64,000 nucleotides of DNA from Chionoecetes opilio. Its lineage: Eukaryota; Arthropoda; Malacostraca; Decapoda; Majidae. The DNA lies in the NCBI GenBank assembly GCA_016584305.1, contig JACEEZ010020019.1, forward strand, positions 101,001 to 165,000, given 5' to 3'. Below the pieces are notes generated by a model. It did not search any database, had not been told where the DNA came from, and worked only from the letters and a program-made list of their open reading frames with translations. Below are positions 1 through 11,214 of this stretch, one piece after another. Made by a program: the position numbers and the translations under genes. Position 1 is the first letter of the stretch. Every line of letters starts with the position of its first letter.

Positions 1-46
1 ATGAGTTTAAGTGAATATAAATAAGTTCATGCATATTTCTTCAGAG

Positions 47-480
47 TTTCATAATGGAATTTCTTTAGTGTATTTTACAGTTTTTTATTTGATAATATTA
101 TAGAACAAACATTCACGAAGATAACAGTGTATCATTTATACGGATATGCCATAGTCTACTGTATTCATGGAACCCTTTTTTACTTGCCGATACGATTGAT
201 GATGTTATTTTTTTAGTTAACGCTAATTTAGGCATGGTGGTAATTCATTTATCAGAAAACGAAATATATCAATGGAAAGCTAATGAAAATCCGCTTCTTT
301 CTATCGCTAGCATCTAAAATGTTTTCTCGCAAAATATTAAATGGTGAAGAGTTTAAGTATATATTGAGGTCATGGCATAATTTCTCACCTCTGTCATAAT
401 GGCAATCTTTAGTGTTTTTACTGTTTTTATTGATAATCTCATAGAACAAACCAAGTTACGAAGATAAACGCGTATATCAT
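47..480 (+). repeat. Dispersed AT-rich repeat, two partial copies
   Basis: Two related stretches (about 47-145 and 396-480) share the order 'cataatgg...tttagtgt...actgttttt...attatagaacaaa...acgaagat'. The same block recurs at about 10,777-10,880 and 14,006-14,110, at the ends of the two large tandem units. No coding potential is seen. It is probably the edge or UTR of a mobile element. Family not recognised. Confidence 0.6.
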
Positions 481-860
481 ATATACTGATAAAAACTTAG
501 GAAGGGAAATAGGGGTGATGTTAAAAAAGGCAGGATCGCAAAAAACTGGCCTCCAAACTGGTCATGGGCGGTGGCGCGGGGGGAGGCACACGAGTAGCAA
601 GTCCAGTATAGAGTAGCCTTTGATGATACCTTACTCTACAAGGGCTTTAGGGCCAGCCCCTCTATCAAATGACCCTCCGGTCCCCATGATTTTACCGGAC
701 CCTGCTTCTCCTTGGAACTCCGGCGCGGAATACTGCTTATGCCCGTTCCCCAGAACTAGACTCTCAGAGACACCTTTGTGCACCTGAGCCCCCTAGCCAG
801 ATTCAAGAATCATCTTTCAGCACCAGGCGACAACTCCTGGCCACAACACACTACTTCTTC
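481..860. other. No gene recognised
   Basis: Mixed GC sequence between the AT-rich repeat and the first copy of the 1.7-1.9 kb direct repeat. I see no long open frame, tRNA-like box or transposon end. Confidence 0.5.
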
Positions 861-867
861 AGTACCT

Positions 868-2775
868 TTGTGTTGCAGAAAACTCCTATGGGGGAGTTTA
901 TAAAATGGTCAATGTTACTTGAATGATATAATTGATTATGATTTTTCATTGATTCAACAACTTGAATGGAGGATTTATTAGTCTTATGACTTCCTATGTG
1001 ATTATAGTATGAAACACTCTCACTGCGGAGAATACGAAAATGGGGGAATGTATTTAAGGGGAAGGGTAGGGGTTTAGGTTAAGGGGACAGTGGTATGATT
1101 AAGGGGGTGCTTGCCACCAGCTCAGGCGAGAGTTCTCTGGGTGACTCAACGGGCGCGTTTGAATAATAAAGAGTAGATTTATCTTGGTAGTCGTGATTTG
1201 TACGTGAACTATCCGAGTAAGGCTGACTCTTTTGGAAGTGGGGGAATTACTGTCCTAACACAGAACACCAATAATCACTGGGTTTTTTTATAATAAGAAC
1301 ACAAGAACTATATTTTTTTTTTTTTTTTTTTTTTTTGAAAAATCATCCTATTTATTCATGCGAAACAGTATGTCTCTTGCTTGAGATAACAGCAACATAA
1401 GGGTTAATCCAACACCGAAAAAACTCTAATCGGATGTAAGAAAAAACCTTACAACTGATACGGAACCTCTCCCTGTGAAATGAAGCTAAGCTCTTAATGA
1501 GCATAAACCTTCCTCAATGAATCATTCTTAGAAGTATCACCTATGTCCGTATCACTGAGAAATAGGTATACATTGAATATATATATATAGGAGAGAAAAT
1601 GTGAGAGTAATGAGTTTGGTGTGGGGATCACAAGACCATGTGGCCTGCGAGGAAGGCGTGAGACCACCCCCGTTGAAGCCTCTCTCTCTTGCGGAAGGAT
1701 GGGTTGAGACTCGTTAATAATACTTATAAGGATGGGCAGGCCTCCTTACGTAGCGAAAACTAAACATCGATACCATATTTGGAAATATAGATAACAATAT
1801 GATAACAAGGAAAGGGGGGGGGGGGGAACAGGGAGCGGATATTTTGTTTTAACGTCTACTGCGGGAAGGGAGGGGTCTGTTTTTTGATGATATGTTTGAT
1901 TGAGTGTTTTTTGTTCTTTGAGACATTTTGAGTGCTTTTTTTTTTTGTTTTTTTTTTGATTTGTTTGAAGGTTTTTTTTTGTTGACTTTTGTTTGTTTTT
2001 TGTTTTGATGTTTTCTTGAGTGTTTTGTTTGTTGATTTTTTGTTTTTTTTTTTATTCTGTGAATTGTTGAGCTGCCGTCTCCGATTTTCAGGGCCCGCGG
2101 ATAAAAGGGGAGTTGTTTGAAATGTCTAGGACGTGACACTCAAATGAATAGTTATATCCCGAAATAACTAATGAAAATAATGAAACACTCGTGTACCTAA
2201 GAAAAAGCTGACTATAATACAGACCTGTTACTTTGGATATAGAAGAATTAATATGTTTAATCTAATATCGAGAAGGGTTGTGATTACTTTCATGTTCAAA
2301 GGTCCGAACGGCGTATTCTGAAGTGAGAGTGGTAGGAAGGAATGTGCAGAGAAACTTGGTAGACTTTCAAGTTAGCGTATAACTTGTACTAAGGACTCCA
2401 TTTATGAACGTGATCTGTCACGATGGGGACTATTTTGAAAGACATTAAGGGAATCTAGGAGTGTTCCTTGATATGATAGGATGGTTGGGGGAGGATTGAA
2501 AAGATTTGAATCCATTAGTTATCACTGACGCGGAATAAGTATTCTCACGAATTTTGACTCGCAAACCGGCATGTCCGGGGGGGGGGAAATGGAAGAAGGA
2601 AGAAAAGGGAATGGCGGGGCGGAGAAAGAAAGATAAAACAAAATGGCGCGTAGGAAGGAAGGGCGATGAGCACCGAGAAAAACTAAAAAGAGTGAACTTG
2701 CTTACGAGGACAAAACTCGGGAATTATATGACAAATAATTCTCTACTATCTCTCTGATAACGGGCATTACACACG
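868..2775 (+). repeat. Long direct repeat, copy 1
   Basis: Runs in parallel with 4,672-6,376. Both begin near 'gttgc(c)agaaaactc', both carry 'gaatatatatat..aggagagaaaatgtgagagtaatgag' in the middle (about 1,577 and 5,379), and both end with 'aacgggcattacac'. The copies differ mainly by short insertions and deletions at homopolymers, not by substitutions. A T-rich block at 1,940-2,050 occurs only in this copy. No reverse transcriptase or transposase is readable. An LTR pair is possible, but I found no convincing target duplication or primer-binding site. Confidence 0.75.
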
Positions 2776-4117
2776 GTCTATTCTCCGGGAAAATTAAATT
2801 CTTCAAATATCAAATTACCACTCACGGGATCGTTGTTCCGTTTTAAAGCTGCGTCAAGAGGAGGTGTGTTGGGACGAATTAAAAGTGAATTTAATGGAAA
2901 TTCTTCATTCTTTAAAACATGGGTGTCTGCTTGCGTTTAGATTACACGAATATTCAATTGAAAGGAAGTATCCCAATCAACCTGATACCTGGGTAGTGAC
3001 GTGGTTGTCAAATCCTGACTCAGGCCCTACATTTTCAACGCAAGGTTCGTCCATGAGTGCTCTCCGGTACGCGCAGGTTAGATAACGAGAGCACTTACGC
3101 GTCTGAAATGCCTCCACACCGCAAGCTGGTGACTGTTGACAGTGAGAAGAAAGTACTTACTATCCAATTAACATACTCCTCCACTGAACCAGGCTGAGCC
3201 TGTTGAAAACCAGACGCTCCGACTCTAGACATGGAGAAACTCCTAGACCAAATTGTTTCATCTAGGTATGGACACTACACTACCCTTGAATCAATAATTA
3301 CATTTAACAACTTTTCGCTCAATCTTCACCGAAATTAACCACGAGTCGTGTTGATTGTACTGTGAATTAAAATACCTGAAGACTCACCGAACCAGACTGA
3401 GTCTGTAATGAAATTCAATGAGACTGGATCCCAATCATACCTCTTACCTGGCTATATTAAGAACATAATGACCCTCAATTGTTTGAATCCTGAGCAAGTT
3501 TTACATTAACATTTGACGAATGATTTCCCCAAGAGTAATAACTGGGTGACACTACAACCCCGACCGAGGTAGGTGTATAACCTTTCAAGTTCATAAAATA
3601 AATTTTCAATGTCATGTCAAAATATAATTCTTCTCGATTTTCTAACATCAACTAATGCATAACTAACACTGCACTGATCTCGATTAGTCTTCTAGGAGGT
3701 CTCGTAGTGGGTTTTGAAGCTGATGTCGGAAGCAGATGCAGTCGAGCTCCTTGCTACGACGCAGCCAATCGTCGCTGGAGTCCCTCGTGTCAGCCGGTGG
3801 ATGGAAGGTATGGCGCTGTATGGCTCGGACACCTTAGGCGAAGGGACAAACGAGAAGGTACCATTTTCTTGTCTGGAAACTCGCTCGGATCTTGGGAACT
3901 AAGAACGTATCCTTGCCTGAGTCTGTATCTCCATTTCTTGGAGGTGGAGTCCACGATGGTCGCTCACAGCGGCGATAATGTAAATGTTTTAGCGCTGGGG
4001 TTATTAGCGTAATCTGACGACGTCATGGTAGACTGAGAGAAATCCCAGGACTTCCTCCGACGCGGCTTCGCGTCCTTTCGTTGCCATGGTGGTGGTGTGA
4101 GGGTGTGGGTGTCGGGC
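2776..4117. other. Spacer between the direct repeats, no gene recognised
   Basis: AT-rich to about 3,660, then more GC-rich. A short open stretch on the + strand near 3,707-4,012 has no recognisable motif and overlaps another open frame, so I do not call it a gene. Phrases like 'accagactgagtctgt' and 'accaggctgagcctgt' recur near 3,190 and 3,395. Confidence 0.5.
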
Positions 4118-4275
4118 CTAGATGCGGCTACAGGAAACAGCGGCTACGGCGGCTGGCTTGAAGGGCGGCTAGATGCGGCTACAGGAACAGCGGATACGGC
4201 GGCTGGCTGTGAAGGTCGGCTAGATGCGGCTACCAGGAACAGCGGCTACGGAGGCTGGCTGTGAAGGGCGGCGGG
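4118..4275 (+). repeat. 51-bp minisatellite, about three units
   Basis: Units starting at about 4,118, 4,169 and 4,220 share 'ctagatgcggctac', followed by 'aggaacagcggctacgg' and 'ggctggc'. The period is close to 51 bp. G+C is much higher than in the flanks. A tapering partial unit may continue to about 4,380. Confidence 0.8.
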
Positions 4276-4671
4276 GATGCGCGGCATGCGGCCTGGATGA
4301 AGTGGTGAAGGGACGGCAGGTCTGTGAAGGGCGGCGGAGTTGAGGCGCGCGGCAGCTGGCTGTGCGGCTAGCTTCTTATAGACCTCACTCCCACATGGTC
4401 ATGGTTCATGTGTGCAGGGCTGGTTTGGTTTCTAGGGGGGGAGATCAATGAGCCACTATAATGATCGATTACATATGAAAATTTACTGAAATTTGACTAT
4501 CTGCTATTTAATTTTCCAGGTGAGATTCTGTTGCTTTGATTTTTAGGAACTAATATCCCACGACTATAGTCACCAGTGTGTTGGCCCTTTAAGAGGTTTT
4601 GTGGGTTTCGAAAGACTTAAACTTATTGTATCTTATGACGATACAAAGAAAAAAAAATCCCACCGCTGCCC

Positions 4672-6376
4672 CAGTGTGTTGCCAGAAAACTCTATGGGAG
4701 TTTATAACTGGTCAATGTACTTGACATGATATTAATGTTATGATTTTTCATTTGATTACAACTTGAATGGAGGCAATTTAACTTAGTCTTATGACTCACT
4801 ATGTGATATAGTATGGTAACACTTCTCACTGCGGAGAAACTGAAAAAATGGGGGATGTATTTAAGGGGAAGGGTAGGGGTTAGGTTAAGGGGACAGGGTA
4901 TGAGTTAAGGGGGTGCTGCACCAGCGAGGCGAGTAGTTTCTGGGGTACTCCCTGGGCGCGTTTGAATAATATTAAGATTAGATTTATCTTTGGTAGTCGT
5001 GATTGGTACGTGGAACTATACCGAGTAAGGCTGCACTCTTTGGAAGTGTGGGGAATTACTGTCCTAACACAGAATAATCACTGGGTTCTTTTTATAATAA
5101 ACACAAAGAACTATATTTGAAAAAACAAAAAAAAACATCATCCTAGTTATCTGCTGAAAACAGTATGTCTCTTGCTTGAGATCACAGGCAACATATAAGG
5201 GTTATCCAACCACTCGGAAAAACTCTAATCGGATGTAAGAAAAACTTACCAACTGATACGTGGAAACTCTCCCTGTGAAATGAAGCTAAGCTCTAATGAG
5301 CATAAACCTCATCAATGAATCATTCTCTAGGAATTATCACCTATGTCCGTTATCAACTGAGGCACTATAGGTATACATTGAATATATATATAGGAGAGAA
5401 AATGTGAGAGTAATGAGTTGGTGTGGGGATTCACAAGACCATGTGCCTGGAGCGGAAAGGCGTGAGACACCCCCGTTGAAGACCTCTCTCACTGCGGAAG
5501 GATGGTTGAGGACTCGTAAGAATACTTATAAGGATGGGCAGGCTGCTTACGTTAGCGGAAAAACTAAAACATCGATACCCAATTTGGAAATATAGATAAC
5601 AATATGATAACAAGGAAAGGGGGGGGGGGGGAACAGGAGCGGGAAATTTGTTACGTTTACATGCGGGAAGGATGGGTGAGGACTGCCGTCTCACGGATTC
5701 TCAGGGCCCGCGGCATAAAAGGGGAGTGTTTGAATGGTCTAGACGTGACCTCAAATGAATAGCTTATAATACCGAAAAATCACTAATTAAATAATGAAAA
5801 CTCGTGCTCACCTATAGAAAAGGGGCCTTAATACAGACGTTACTTTGATATAGAAGAATTAATATGTTTAATCTAATATACGAGAAGGGTGTGATACTTG
5901 TCAGTCAAAGGTCCGAACGCGTATTCTGAAGTGAGAGGGTATGGAAGTGTGCAGAGAAACTGCGTAGACTTCAATTTAGGTATAACTTTACTCAAGACCT
6001 CCATTATGAAACGTGATCTGTCACGATGAGGGGACTATTTTGAAAGAACATAAGAATCTAGAGTGTTCTTGATCTGATAGGAATGGTTGGGGGAGGATGA
6101 AAAGATTGAATCCATAGGTTATCACTGATCGCGGAATAATTACCACGAATTTTGACTCGCAACCGGCATGTCGGGGGGGGGGGAGGGGAATGGAAGGAAG
6201 GAAGAAAGAAATGGCGGGGAGGAAGGAAAGAAGATAAACAAAATGGCTGGTAGGAAGGAAGGGCGATGAGTCAACCCGAGAAACTGGAGAAAGAGTGAAC
6301 TGCTTACGAGACATACTACAGGAATTATATGACAATAATTCTCATTACTATCTCTCCTGAATAACGGGCATTACAC
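4672..6376 (+). repeat. Long direct repeat, copy 2
   Basis: Second copy of the block at 868-2,775, in the same orientation and about 1.9 kb downstream. It is shorter because it lacks the T-rich expansion. Homopolymer-length differences (for example the G-run at about 5,619 compared with 1,816) dominate the divergence, which suggests either a recent duplication or noisy sequence. Confidence 0.75.
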
Positions 6377-7374
6377 TTCTCCATCCTTGCCTCCCTGCTA
6401 TTCCATCCAGATCCTTCCTCTACCCTTCTCCTCCCCAACCATCTTTGCCCTCTTCCTCATCCTGTGGAGCTACTCTTACACACTACAACCTTCTCCCGCG
6501 GGAGAACTACTTTGTTGGACAGTTGAGTAATTATTTTTGTTTTGTTAAATTAATTTAATAATAGGTCTCTCTTGTTAACTTCCTTTGTACCTCATTTCTT
6601 AGTTTGCTTTATTATTTTATTTTATATTTGGGTAACAGCTCGGACCAGGAGAAAGGACGGATACTTTTAAATTCGTTCGTCACAACATTTACACGTTAAG
6701 TATGTTTTTGGTAGGGAGGTACTTTGTACGATTGTGGAGGCTTTTATGAGTTCAGTTTTTTATGTTAGTTTTAAATAACAAAAAAAAATTTTTAAGTAGA
6801 ATAGAAGATACTTCCCCCCACAAGCAAATTCCTTCCATCTTTTTTACTTTTAAATATTTTTTCTGTTTTTATGTATTTCCCCATGTGCGCACACCCCAAA
6901 CAGGGAAAATAGACATAAAAAAACAATTCTAGGTAATCCTTTAAAAATTAAAACATCCCCACTTTGTAGCATTATTATTTATGGAATGAAAAATGTTTTT
7001 AAGTGTACATGAAAAACACTTCCCCCGAAAACCCAAAGCCTACTAATTTTCTATATTATGACATTTTCATCATCTGGCATGTGCATGCGTTGTATTGCAT
7101 AAAAAAAAAAAAAAAAATGTTGCCCAAAAAAAAATATGATTTTTTTATTTCTTCGGGTTACAAAAGATAAATTTAGGCCTTTTTTCTCTTTTTTTTTTTT
7201 TTTTTCTTTCTTTTTTGGCGCTTACAACGTTCTGGTCCTAGACACCTCACATTTTCTCCCCCCCCCCCCAATTTTTCCCTTTGGGCTAAAACAGGGGGGG
7301 CAACCCTTTTTAGTGCGAGGGTCAAAGAAAGCAGAGTAGCCTGCGGGCCGGAGTGCCAAAAAGAACCAAAAGTG
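6377..7374. other. AT-rich stretch, no gene recognised
   Basis: A pyrimidine-rich stretch at 6,376-6,480 is followed by AT-rich sequence with long A and T runs. No element ends or coding motifs are seen. Confidence 0.5.
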
Positions 7375-7690
7375 AAAGTGTACAAAAATTTTTTAGAAAA
7401 ACAGGCAAACCAGTGACTAGATTTCAAGAAATTTATGAAAAAAAATGCAAATCATTGACGCAGAAAACTGTATGAAACATATACAAAAAAAAAAAAAGCA
7501 GGGGAAACCAGTGAAAAGATTTCAAGAAAATTTTTGAAAAAACATGCAAATCAGTGACTGCAGAAAAAAAGTTTGTGAAATATACAAAATTTTTGTAGAA
7601 AAGCAGGCAAATCAGGATAGATTACTAGAAAAATTTTTTGAAAAACATGCAAATCAGGACGCAGAAAACAGTTTTTTCAAGAGAATGCAA
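7375..7690 (+). repeat. About 101-bp tandem repeat, three units
   Basis: Three consecutive units begin with 'tacaaaa' at about 7,380, 7,482 and 7,583. Each carries 'caggcaaa/ggaaacc', 'atttcaagaaa', 'atgcaaatca' and 'gcagaaaa' in the same order. Unit length is near 101 bp with scattered indels. Non-coding. Confidence 0.8.
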
Positions 7691-8199
7691 ATTAGGGGAT
7701 GGTTTGGGATGTTTGCCATTTAGAAGTGATTCAATGTTGGGTCGATTGATGAGGTAGACAGGAGCAGAATGTCATTTAGGTGGGGGGTCACTAGGGGGCG
7801 AATGCGAGACTTTGTATATTTATTTTGAAAAAGAGTTTTTCACAACAGTAATGCTGCCAAACATGGAAAAGATGATTTTACATGCTCAATGTAATTTGGG
7901 GAAAATTTGTTAGAAAGGAGGACGAGGTCACGGAAGGAAAAAGGGCAGGGAGAAGCGGTACGGTACTTTTCCTCAGTTTGTAAATTTTCACTGAAGCTCC
8001 CCCAATCCATCTGGGGGGGAGGGGCTTCTCCAAGGGAAGTCCCAAAAGGGGGGGGTGAACAGCTTGAAGCCCGGAGCCAGTGACCTACACCTGTGAAACG
8101 GGAGGCAAATTCCCCCGCAAAAAGGGACAACCCAACACAAGTGTTCGGTCCACATACAGGGCACAAGCCGCAATACGAGGAAAAAGCATAAAAATGACC

Positions 8200-10180
8200 A
8201 GCAGCCAGTTGAGCCTCCCCCAAGCGAGCTTTACCTCGAAAGGGGTGAGTGCGAATACGTTACGACTAGAATGTTTTCCTTGCGCCCATGAGGTCATTTT
8301 GGTGCATTTGTGATTTTCTGGGCAGGGCCAGACGAGCAAGCCATTTCGGGTTGGAAAAACAAAAATGGGTAACACAAAGCCCGCTTATTGCCAGTCCCTA
8401 AAAAGAAACAGTAAGAGAATAAAAAAAAAACAGGGGGGGGCCAATTTACTTCGGGAGGTTCTTGTTACTCCTTTTTTAAAAAAATTTAAGTCATAGGGAA
8501 AATGGAAAAATAGAAACAGGAAAAAGAGTTCCAGAGTTTCCCGTGAAAGGGATGAAAGAGTAAAGATATGATTAACTTTGCATTAGAAAGATGGACAGAA
8601 TAGGGTGAGAATAGTAGAAAAATTTGGCAGCGAGCCACGGGTTGGGGGGCAGCAGTTAGCAAAATTCAGAAGACAGTGAGCATGAAAATAACGGTAGAAG
8701 AGAGCAAGAGAAGCAACATTCAGCGGTGATTTAAAAATAAGACGTCAGTCAGAGGAGAGGAGTTTATGAGACAAAAGCTTTGACTCCCCCCGTTAGGAGA
8801 GTGTAGAGGGGTCCTCCCCCAAAAAATGTGAGACATATCCAAATGGGCGGATAAGGCCCTGTAGAGAGCAAGCAATTGGGAGGGAGAAGAAAAAGGACGC
8901 AGGATGCCACAGCACCCCTAACTTCTTAGAAGCTGTTTTAGCAAGAGATGAGAGTGAGATTTCCAGTTCAGATTTTTAGTAAAGGATAGTCCTAGAATGT
9001 TCATTGTAGAAGAAGGAGACAGTTGAGTGTCATTGAAAAAGAGGGGATAGTTTTTGGGTTTGGTTTTGTCGAGTAGAATAGGTGAAGAAATTGGGTTTTT
9101 GAGGCATTGAAAAAAAACAAGGTTTGCTTTGCCCCAATCAGAAATTATAGAAAGATCAGAAGTTAGGCGCTCGGTGGCATCTCTCCGTGAATCACTTAGT
9201 TCCTTTTGGGGTTGGAAGTCTAATAAACGACGTTGAAAATGCAGGGTAGAATCATCAGCGTAGGAGTGGATAGGGCTTTGAGTTGGACTTAGAAGATCAT
9301 TAATGAATAATAGAAAGAGAGTGGGTGATAGGACAGAACCCTGGGAACACCACTATTGATTAGATTTAGGAGAAGAACAATGCCCGGGTCTACAGTAGCT
9401 GCAATAGAACGGTTTGAAAGGAAACAAAAAAATTTAAGGTACAAAGAGAAGGATAGAAACCGAATGAGGGTAGTTTGGAAATTAAAGATTTGTGCCGGGA
9501 CTCTATCAAAAGCTTTTGATATGTCAAGGGCAACAGCAAAAGTTTCACCGAAACCCTAAAGGAGGATGACCAAGATTTAGTTAGGAAAGCTAGAAGATCG
9601 CCAGTAGATCGCCTTTTCGGAAACCGTACTGACGATCAGATAGAAGATTGTGAGCAGATAGATGCTTAAGAATCTTCTTATTAAGTATAGATTCAAAAAC
9701 TTTAGAAAGGCAGGAAGTCAAAGCTATAGGACGGTAGTTTGAAGGATTAGAACGGTCACCCTTCTTAGGAACAGGTTGGATGTGAGCAAAATTTCCCGCA
9801 AGAAAGGGAAAAGGGGGAAGTAGATAGACAAAGACAGAAAAGTTTGACCAGGCAAGGTGCAAGCACAGAAGCACAGTTTTTGAGAACAATAGGAGGGACT
9901 CCGTCAGGACCTTCCTTCCGAGGATCTAGGGCAGAAAAGGCAAAGGGAAAACATCATTCCGAAGGATCTAATGGGCAGGCATAATATAGTCAGAGGGTGG
10001 AGGAGAAGGAGGAACAAGCCCTTCATCAGCCAGAGTGGAATTTTTAGCAAAAAGTTTGAGCAAAGAGTTCAGCTTTAGAAGTAAATGAGACAGCGTGGAG
10101 CCATCTGGGTGAAGCATAGGAGGGAAAGATGAAGAAGGAAAAATTGTTTCGAGCAAAGAAAATTTTTGGAGCAGGTCCAT
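8200..10180 (-). mobile_element. Jockey-type LINE fragment, copy 1
   Basis: Non-LTR reverse transcriptase relic. The clearest segment is 9,590-9,889, which reads the RT signature 'PVPKKGDRSNPSNYRPIA' followed by 'LLSDRQYGFRKG'. Nearer the 3' end (9,240-9,350), broken frames give a 'GVPxGSVLSP...YADD' catalytic block. The endonuclease is absent, so the copy starts within the region just before the RT. Frames change repeatedly. On its 5' side it abuts a hAT transposase relic at about 10,180, so it appears to have inserted into that gene. Assignment to the Jockey group is by motif resemblance. Confidence 0.8.
9590..9889 (-). pseudogene. Reverse transcriptase fragment of the LINE
   Basis: The longest clean piece of the RT in copy 1 of the tandem unit. 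It shows the conserved 'KKGDRSNPSNYRPIALTS' stretch, then 'ILNKKILKHLSAHNLLSDR' and 'QYGFRKG', after which the frame breaks. The catalytic YADD lies about 330 bp further along in another frame. The same region in copy 2 (about 12,730-12,950) is even more disrupted. Not functional. Confidence 0.8.
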
Positions 10181-10700
10181 GATCAACCAGCGGACCTCAC
10201 AGAAGTAAAGCAGGTCACCATAGTGTGCGTTGACTTCGTCCGTTAGTGCATGGAACTGGCGGTGGTTAAGGCTGCGGGAGAGGATGGAGTGACAACCTTC
10301 ACGACTACAGACATGACATCAGTAAGGTGGCAGACTTGGGCACTGGGACTCTTGGTGGATGATGCAGTGCACCTTGGGATGGGCTGGGTGTGTCCGGCGG
10401 CCTCACAGTGACGCACTAGCAGTGAGGCGGGCACCCTTCTTCTTTCCAGTCATTGTGGGCACCCTCGGTCGTCACGCACACGAGACGGGACAGGTCGAGG
10501 GAGTGTTGCTCACACAATGAAGCACGGCGTCGAAGATGCCTTGCCCAGTGGTGGTGCCGTGCAATGGAAAAAAGTGGAGAAAAATCCTCATAAAACCTGA
10601 AGGGCAGCAGTGGACTCCACGAATGAAAATCGCCAGCTGGGCTGTGTCCTTCATGTCGTGCTCTCATCAAGAGTGAGAGAGAAGGCATCAAAAAATTTGA
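10181..10700 (-). pseudogene. hAT-family transposase fragment, copy 1
   Basis: In broken minus-strand frames I read 'FDAFSLTLDEST' (10,640-10,690), 'DTAQLAIFIRGV', 'HGTTTGQGIFDAVLHCV', 'LSRLVCVTTEGA' and 'FCEVRWL' (about 10,185). This order (the DEST block with a catalytic acidic residue, then a 'TTxGA..MTGKK' block, then a 'CEVRW' block) matches hAT transposases related to Charlie/Buster and to the C-terminal half of GTF2IRD2-like proteins. The N-terminal zinc finger and the C-terminal dimerisation region are not seen. The gene is cut at about 10,180 by the LINE. At least four frame changes are present. Confidence 0.75.
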
Positions 10701-11214
10701 GCAAACAGGTCTTAAAACGAGTCGTCACACTGCTGACATCTCCTCAATGCGACTCGTAATCTCGTAATGAGTCTCGTAATGGCATTTCTTTAGCGTGTTT
10801 TACTGTTTTTTATTTGATAATATTATAGAACAAACATTTACGAAGATTACAGTATATCATATATACTGATAAACCAGTCTATATGATCCGTATATATATA
10901 TATGAATCCGAGCGGCCCTCCGACTTCAGGGCCCCTTGTGCGAAGGCCGATATTCCGTGTGCAGTCCCGGTATACAGTGGTCTAGGCTAGGTAGAATTTC
11001 TGCCCAGCTGCCTGGGTGTGGACGTGGCATGGGGGTTATCCCTCCCGCCTCCTCAGGCAAGGAGATAATAAAAATGGCGTGGGGTTTTAAAGGAAAATAG
11101 TTTATGCCCTAGTTTTACCCTGCAAACAAAAAAAAATGCAACCCCAATATATATATTAAATAAATTTTATATATATATATATTATATATAATTTTAATAA
11201 TTTTATATTTAGCT

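Larger units (their letters stand above)
8198..11155 (+). repeat. Large tandem unit, copy 1 (about 3 kb)
   Basis: Collinear with 11,213-14,405 along its whole length, from 'gagcc(tc/tt)cc...acctcgaa' at the left to 'gagcggccctccgacttc' and the AT-rich end at the right. Each unit contains the 3' part of a Jockey-type LINE followed by a hAT transposase relic, both on the minus strand, then the dispersed AT-rich repeat seen at the window start. Copies differ by many single-base indels. It is either a genuine tandem duplication or two alternative versions of one locus placed side by side by the assembler. Confidence 0.85.

Noticed and set aside
3707..4012. 101-codon + strand open frame
   Set aside because: No recognisable motif, a second frame is open over the same bases, and there is no splice or promoter context.
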